From: Actinomycetota bacterium
GTDB taxonomy: Bacteria; Actinomycetota; Actinomycetes; S36-B12; UBA10799
DNA length: 9,821 nucleotides
Direction: 5' to 3'
Assembly (NCBI GenBank): GCA_030837445.1
Contig: JAUPKM010000139.1
Location: forward strand, 1-9,821
The first letter of the stretch is position 1; every line of letters starts with the position of its first letter. This document shows, in pieces, positions 5,109-9,821 of this stretch. The notes below the pieces were generated by a model that saw nothing but the letters and a program-made list of their open reading frames with translations, made no database searches and was not told the DNA's origin. The translations under genes and the position numbers were made by a program.

Positions 5109-6182
5109 TCAGTGGCGGTCGCCGAAGTTGCGGGTGGCGGCTGCCCGGAGGGCGCGTTCGTGGGCGTGGGCGCGGGTGTATCGGTAGACCATCGTGGGGT
5201 CTTTCCAGCCCATGAGTTCGACCAGGTCGGATTCCAGGCCTTCTTCGGCCAGCCATTCGTGGGCGGCGGTGTGGCGGAACAGGTGCGGGTGGACGGCGGA
5301 GGCCGGGTAGCCCGCCTCGACTGTGCGGTGCTTGAGCATCTGGTACATGCCGTTGGGCTGTAGCCGGTGACCGGAGGCGGTGATCCACAGGGGGCCGCGG
5401 TCGGGGTCGGTGCCGAAGCGGGTCCGCACCCGCAGCCAGCGTGCGAGTGCGAGCACCGTCTTGGGTGAGAGCGGGACGGTGCGTCCTGGGCTGCCCTTCA
5501 TGCCGACGGTCTGCGCGGTTTTGATCTTCGAGCGGAGGTCCAGGTTCTCCACGCGCAGGCTGGCGACTTCTTTGCGGCGCATGCCGGTCAGCAGCACCCG
5601 GATCAGGGCCTGGTCCCGGACGTTGTGCATGATCCGCTCGTTGCGGGTGGTGCGGAGCAAGGCGGCGATCAGGTCGTCGGCAAGGATCGGCGGAGGCTCT
5701 TCGAGGCGGGCGTAGAGGTTGCGGTCGGGGTGCAGGTAGACGTTCTCGGTCTGGTACTCGTGGGACAGCCAGGCGAAGAAGACCCGCAGGTTGGACTGCT
5801 TGGTCACGGTGCCGCCCTGTCCGTTGCGGGCGCGGTAGTCGGCCAGGTAGGCGTTGAGCTGGCCGACGTCGAGGGCGTCGAATCCGGTGGGGACGTCGGT
5901 GCGGGTGAGGTAGGCGTCCAGGGAGATCACCGCGTCCAGGTAGGCGCGGATGGTGTCCTCCTCGTACGGCTTGTGCCGGCGGTTGGTGACCGCCCGTAGA
6001 TACATCTCGTAGAAGGCGCGCTGCTGCGCCCGCTCGGCGGCGCCGGAGGCTGTGTCGGCGGGCGGCGCGGCGTCCACCGCCTGCAGGGTGCGGCGGCGGG
6101 ACCGCGGGGTGGGGGTGGCGGAGACGTGGCGCTTGGCCACCCGCGGGGCCGGGTTCGGTGTCGGGTTCGAGGAGGTGCTCAT
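5109..6182 (-). CDS. Tyrosine recombinase / integrase
   Basis: A 357-residue site-specific recombinase that would cut and rejoin att sites through a phosphotyrosine intermediate. After a basic, proline-rich N-terminal 50 residues comes a SAM-like core-binding domain (about 52-145; YEEDTIRAYLDAVISLDAYL). The catalytic domain then carries all expected residues: Arg at TGMRRKE (R202), the beta-hairpin Lys at VGMKG (K229), H-x-x-R at HLFRH (H300, R303), Trp in the H/W position at LMGWKD (W326) and the nucleophile Tyr at VYRYTR (Y335 most likely). Nothing is missing, so it is probably active. ATG at 6182 has GGGAG 7 bases upstream. Its start lies about 120 bases from the 3' end of tRNA-Arg(CCT), the usual place for an integrase next to its attachment site. 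No excisionase gene is visible nearby. Confidence 0.93.
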   Translation of the reverse strand: MSTSSNPTPNPAPRVAKRHVSATPTPRSRRRTLQAVDAAPPADTASGAAERAQQRAFYEMYLRAVTNRRHKPYEEDTIRAYLDAVISLDAYLTRTDVPTGFDALDVGQLNAYLADYRARNGQGGTVTKQSNLRVFFAWLSHEYQTENVYLHPDRNLYARLEEPPPILADDLIAALLRTTRNERIMHNVRDQALIRVLLTGMRRKEVASLRVENLDLRSKIKTAQTVGMKGSPGRTVPLSPKTVLALARWLRVRTRFGTDPDRGPLWITASGHRLQPNGMYQMLKHRTVEAGYPASAVHPHLFRHTAAHEWLAEEGLESDLVELMGWKDPTMVYRYTRAHAHERALRAAATRNFGDRH

Positions 6183-6245
6183 GACGGGCTCCCAGCGGCT
6201 CGTGGATACCGGTTACACCGTGTGTCTCCACCGCTAGTTGCTACC

Positions 6246-6261
6246 CGCCCGAATGCGGGCG
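6246..6261. other. Small perfect hairpin between tRNA and integrase
   Basis: CGCCCG (6246-6251) and CGGGCG (6256-6261) pair around the loop AATG. It lies 42 bases beyond the tRNA 3' end and could end the tRNA transcript, or be part of the attachment region between the tRNA and the recombinase gene. Confidence 0.4.
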
Positions 6262-6302
6262 ACGCCCCTACCGGACTGTATCGCCGCAGGTCAAAGGCTG
6301 TT

Positions 6303-6378
6303 TGGTGCCCCCGAGAGGGATCGAACCTCCGACACACGGTTTAGGAAACCGTTGCTCTATCCACTGAGCTACGAGGGC
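6303..6378 (-). tRNA. tRNA-Arg (anticodon CCT)
   Basis: The minus strand folds as a complete cloverleaf of 76 bases with an encoded CCA. The acceptor arms GCCCTCG (6378-6372) and CGGGGGC (6313-6307) pair with one G-T wobble. The anticodon arm is ACGGT-TTCCTAA-ACCGT, giving anticodon CCT, which reads AGG (Arg). The T arm is GGAGG-TTCGATC-CCTCT, and A73 then CCA follow at 6306-6303. The 3' end faces the recombinase gene, which makes the 3' half the likely attB/attL core. No second copy of this 3' end was found elsewhere in the window. Confidence 0.97.
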
Positions 6379-6583
6379 TGGGGCGACGAGAGCACCTCGG
6401 CGGAACCGGCGACAAAGATCGACAGATGTCCGCGTGGGGTTGTCCCGTGCTCGCGTGCTCAGGCTACCGCAGGGGGGAGGCCGGGTCGTCAGGTCGATCG
6501 GCGGCGCTGATCCACGGTCGAGGCCTGCTGGAGGAGGTGGAGCCATAGGATCGCGGAAGGTGACCTAGGAGCGGAGGCACAGG

Positions 6584-9500
6584 GTGGTGCAGGTGGGGCA
6601 GGACCGCTGGATCGAGGTCTCGCCCTCTCAGTTCGCGCACGAGGCGGAGGGCCTCGCCGTGGTCCGCGGAATCATGCCGGACGAGACGCCGTTCCGGGCG
6701 TGGTCGAACTTCGAGTTCCGGGATTCCCACGGGAGGTGGCACGAGGTCGACCTGCTTCTGCTGGGTCGGGGTCGGCTGCATCTGATCGAGCTGAAGTACT
6801 ACTCGGGCGTCCTGCGGGGTGACGACCAGCGGTGGGCGAGGGAGGGACGTCGTCCCGAGGATTCTCCCCTGAAGCTGGCCCGGCGCAAGGCTCAGTATTT
6901 CGCGAGCAAGCTTCGCGACGAGCTGCGGGTGTGGGCGCGGGAGCAGAAGGTCGTGATCCCCGACGAGCGGGACGTCGTCCCGTTCGTGCAGGAGTCGGTG
7001 TTCCTGCACCATCCGGATTTCCGGTGCGCCCTGCGGGAGTCGAGCGCGATCGGCCTCTACGGCCTGGACGGCGCCTCGGCGCGCAGCAACCTGCCAGGGA
7101 TCTCCGACCTTGTCCTCGAACCGGCGGGCCGCCGCGCGATCGGCCAGAACCAGGAACGCATCCTTCTCGCACTCCTCGCCCGCATCGGCCTGGTGCAACG
7201 GCGCGAGCGCGAGGCAGGGTCCTGGATCATCGAGGACCAGTCGATCGACTCCGGGGAGGGCTGGCAGGACTGGCTCGCCTCGCACAAGGTCGCCCAGACC
7301 GACCGGGCCCGGATCCGGTTCAGGGTGCTGCCGCAGACGGCGAGCCAGCAGGAGCACGCCGCGGCACAGGTGATCGCCAAGCACGAGTTCCACGTCATGT
7401 CGCGGTTGCACCACGACGGGCTGCTGCACCCTCGTGACCTTGTCGAGTCCGAGCTCGGTATCGGAACCGTCTACCCCTATGACCCCACGTGGCAGCGCCT
7501 TGACCTGTGGCTGGCGGGGCAGGAGAACGGCGTCCCCCTGGCGACGCAGCTGTCGATGATCCGGCAGATCGGTGAAGCGATCCAGTACGCGCACAACAAC
7601 CGGGTGGTGCACCGTGGCCTGTCGCCGCGGGCGGTGTGGGTGCGGCCGGTGTCCGGCACGAAGCACGACGTCAAGGTCCGGGTGGGCGACTGGCAGGGGG
7701 CCGGGTCGACGGACGGCGCCGCCGGCACGAGGGTCTCCTCGCGGGGGATCACCACTCTGTTCGGTGTCGCGCAGCCGGACGACGACACCGGGCTGACCGA
7801 GGCCTTCGCCGCGCCGGAGGGCGCCTGGGTCGCGGGCGCCGACCGGATCCGACTCGACGTGTTCGGCTTGGGTGCGCTCGCCTTCTACCTGCTGACCGGC
7901 GCCTCGCCCGCCTCGAACGGGCTCGCGCTCAAGCAGCGCCTCCGCGAGCAGCAGGGCCTGGACCTGACGCTCGAACTGCCTCAGGTCTCGTCGACGCTGC
8001 GCTCCCTGGTCCTCAAGGCGACCCGCCCCGCCCCGACGCAGCGGACCGCCGACGTCCCGACCGTTCTCGCCCAGCTCGCCGGCGCCGAGCGTGATGCGGC
8101 GACGGAGGGCGACGACACCGACCCGCTCGACGCCGTCCCCGAAACGGTGCTCGACGGGCGGTTCCGGCTCGTTCGGCGTCTCGGCCAGGGCTCGACGGCC
8201 GTCGGCCTTCTCGTCATCGACCAGCTCGCCGACGGCCCGGACGCCGAGTGCGTGCTCAAGGTGGCGCTCGACTCCGAGGCCGCGAGCCGCCTGGACGACG
8301 AGGCAGAGGTGCTCCGCAGGCTGGCCTCGCCGCGCGTGGTCAAGATGCTCGAACAGCACCCGATCATGGTCGGCGGGCGTCGCGCCCTGATGCTGGAGAA
8401 CGCCGGGACCGAGACGCTCACCGACGTCCTGCGCACCCGCACCAGGCTTTCGCTGGACCTGCTCGAACGGTTCGGGACGGATCTGCTCGACGCGCTCGTC
8501 GTGATCGACAAAGCGGACATCGACCACCGGGACATCAAACCGGCGAACCTCGGCGTCCGGAAGAACCGAGGTGACCGCCGGGATCACCTGGTGCTCTTCG
8601 ACTTCTCACTGACCCGGGCGGCGGCGTCAGCGACGCAGGCGGGGACACCGCCCTACCTCGACCCGTTCCTCATCGGCACCCGCGACCGCTACGACTCGGC
8701 GGCCGAGCGGTACGCGGCGAGCGTCGTCCTGTTCGAGATGGCGACCGGCAAGACCCCGGTCTACGGGGACGGCCAGGCCGACCCGGCGACGGTGACCGAC
8801 GAGGCCAGCATTGACCCGGAGAGGTTCGACCCGGCGCTCGCAGGGGCGTTCACCACGTTCTTCCGCATCGCGCTGGCCCGGGACGTCGCGGCCCGCCACC
8901 ACACGGCGGAGGAGCTGCGGGCGGCCTGGCTGACGATCTTCGCCGGGGATGCGACGACGCAGCCGGACGAGACGAACGACGAGCTGGTCGCCGCCGCGAC
9001 GCTGACCACCTCGCTGCGGGACTCGGGGCTCACCGCCCGGGCGTTGTCGGCACTCGAAACGTACGATCTGAAGACGGTGGGGGAGCTGCTCACCGTCGAC
9101 GTGGTGAGGCTGTCCCACCTCCAGGGCGTCGCCGACGCGACCCGCCGGCAGATCATCGGGCGGATCAAGGAGTGGCGGGCCCGCCTGGGCGACCCCGCCG
9201 CGACGACCACCGGCGACCGGACGCTGCTCACGCCGTCGGGCGCAGCCGATCTGCTGGTGCGGACGGTTGTCTCGGGCCGGTCGCCATCACGCGGTGGCAT
9301 GGCGCGTCTCGTCCTGGGGGTCGGCACGGAACTTGACTCGTTCGCGACCCACGCCCAGCTCGCCGCCAACCTCGACAATCCGGTCTCGCCGGCCCGCGGG
9401 TCCCAGCTGCTCGGCAAGCTCCAGGAGCTGTGGGCGGCGGACGACGACGCGCGGGCCTTGCTCGACCACCTCACGGACGCCGTCTCGGAGCGCCTGACCG

Positions 9501-9821
9501 AGCTCGGCACCGTCGCGACCGTCTCCGAACTGACCGCGAGCGTGCTCACCGCCCTCGCCCCCGAGAACCACCCGGACGAGCGCCTGGCCCGTGGCCTGCT
9601 GCGTTTCGCCCTGGAGCGGCGCAAGGCGATGAACCGGGCCGACGGCTCACGGCAACCCGTCTGGCCGCGCCGCCGCGACGGCGTCGTGACACTGCTCGCC
9701 GAGGAGCAGAGTCTGTTCGACGTCGCGGAGGCCCTCGGCGCCGAGGCCGACCGGATCGTCGGCGAGGCCGGGGAGCCGGAGCGCGTCGTCGTCCCGGCGT
9801 CCCGGGTCCGCGCCCGGCTGG
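6584..9821 (+). CDS. pglW: BREX type 2 (Pgl) serine/threonine kinase PglW, 3' end outside window
   Basis: An open frame of 1079 codons that runs off the window. PglW is the kinase component of the type 2 BREX (phage growth limitation) defence system, acting with PglX methyltransferase, PglY ATPase and PglZ. In order: a NERD nuclease-related domain (about 10-130) with WHEVDLLLLG at 52-61 and the E-x-K pair E69/K71 of the PD-(D/E)xK fold; a degenerate kinase-like domain (about 240-480) whose catalytic loop is HRG at 343-345 and whose DFG site is DWQ at 369; a proper kinase domain (about 530-760) with glycine loop LGQGSTAV at 533-540, K559, acidic helix-C residues E573/E575, HRDIKPAN at 648-655 and DFS at 673-675; then a helix-hairpin-helix-like stretch at about 807-869. 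Start: GTG 6584, with GGAGG 6 bases upstream and an in-frame TAG at 6566. It diverges from tRNA-Arg; the 205-base gap shows only a weak -10-like TAGGAT at 6546. Confidence 0.9.
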   Translation, partial: MVQVGQDRWIEVSPSQFAHEAEGLAVVRGIMPDETPFRAWSNFEFRDSHGRWHEVDLLLLGRGRLHLIELKYYSGVLRGDDQRWAREGRRPEDSPLKLARRKAQYFASKLRDELRVWAREQKVVIPDERDVVPFVQESVFLHHPDFRCALRESSAIGLYGLDGASARSNLPGISDLVLEPAGRRAIGQNQERILLALLARIGLVQRREREAGSWIIEDQSIDSGEGWQDWLASHKVAQTDRARIRFRVLPQTASQQEHAAAQVIAKHEFHVMSRLHHDGLLHPRDLVESELGIGTVYPYDPTWQRLDLWLAGQENGVPLATQLSMIRQIGEAIQYAHNNRVVHRGLSPRAVWVRPVSGTKHDVKVRVGDWQGAGSTDGAAGTRVSSRGITTLFGVAQPDDDTGLTEAFAAPEGAWVAGADRIRLDVFGLGALAFYLLTGASPASNGLALKQRLREQQGLDLTLELPQVSSTLRSLVLKATRPAPTQRTADVPTVLAQLAGAERDAATEGDDTDPLDAVPETVLDGRFRLVRRLGQGSTAVGLLVIDQLADGPDAECVLKVALDSEAASRLDDEAEVLRRLASPRVVKMLEQHPIMVGGRRALMLENAGTETLTDVLRTRTRLSLDLLERFGTDLLDALVVIDKADIDHRDIKPANLGVRKNRGDRRDHLVLFDFSLTRAAASATQAGTPPYLDPFLIGTRDRYDSAAERYAASVVLFEMATGKTPVYGDGQADPATVTDEASIDPERFDPALAGAFTTFFRIALARDVAARHHTAEELRAAWLTIFAGDATTQPDETNDELVAAATLTTSLRDSGLTARALSALETYDLKTVGELLTVDVVRLSHLQGVADATRRQIIGRIKEWRARLGDPAATTTGDRTLLTPSGAADLLVRTVVSGRSPSRGGMARLVLGVGTELDSFATHAQLAANLDNPVSPARGSQLLGKLQELWAADDDARALLDHLTDAVSERLTELGTVATVSELTASVLTALAPENHPDERLARGLLRFALERRKAMNRADGSRQPVWPRRRDGVVTLLAEEQSLFDVAEALGAEADRIVGEAGEPERVVVPASRVRARL

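Noticed and set aside
4990..6231. A 413-residue minus-strand frame over the integrase
   Set aside because: It is Pro/Arg/His-rich in a different frame, whereas the overlapping 357-residue frame contains every catalytic residue of a tyrosine recombinase.
6464..8587. A 707-residue open frame on the minus strand
   Set aside because: It lies antisense to pglW, is rich in Arg, Pro, Gly and Val, matches no family, and has no ribosome site. It is a high-GC shadow of the real gene.

Overview
The window is high-GC DNA, with strong G/C preference at third codon positions, GTG starts and GGAGG-type ribosome sites. This fits an actinobacterium; the genus cannot be named from what is visible. The right end carries the start of pglW, a marker gene of the type 2 BREX (Pgl) phage-defence system first described in Streptomyces coelicolor. 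The left two thirds is a patchwork of intact small genes, broken genes, repeats and hairpins, as expected of an integrated mobile island.

Layout, left to right. Bases 1-421 hold no gene I recognise. A small unknown gene (422-685, minus) and a GNAT acetyltransferase gene (795-1592, plus) diverge from a short region with an inverted repeat. A strong hairpin at 1611-1633 separates the GNAT gene from a convergent, decayed zinc-ribbon gene (1644-1850, minus). A gene of an uncharacterised actinobacterial family (1929-2426, plus) sits between two copies of a 26-bp repeat, the second of which lies inside a large palindromic cluster (2546-2607). Next come a thioredoxin-fold gene (2771-3151, minus) scrambled by a 14-bp triplication plus a compensating one-base loss, and an intact TauE/SafE permease gene (3243-4067, minus) upstream of it on the same strand. 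Bases 4068-4790 carry hairpins and probable gene remnants. A short gene (4791-4934, plus) is cut off where an array of about 22-bp direct repeats begins (4926-5014).

A tyrosine recombinase gene (5109-6182, minus) follows, then tRNA-Arg(CCT) (6303-6378, minus), whose 3' end faces the recombinase gene. That is the usual arrangement of an element integrated into the 3' end of a tRNA gene, and it places the element to the left of the tRNA. To the right, diverging from the tRNA, pglW starts at 6584 and runs off the window at 9821 without a stop. It encodes a NERD nuclease-like domain, a degenerate kinase-like domain and a canonical Ser/Thr kinase domain. The rest of the BREX-2 operon would be expected beyond the right edge.

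Working together: pglW belongs with genes outside the window. The permease and thioredoxin-fold genes probably formed one unit (sulfur or metal related) that is now partly broken. The recombinase and the tRNA explain how the left side arrived. I found no clearly new system; the most notable points are the BREX-2 gene beside a tRNA-integrated island, the self-compensating frameshift at a 14-bp repeat, and the repeat arrays that look like transposon ends.
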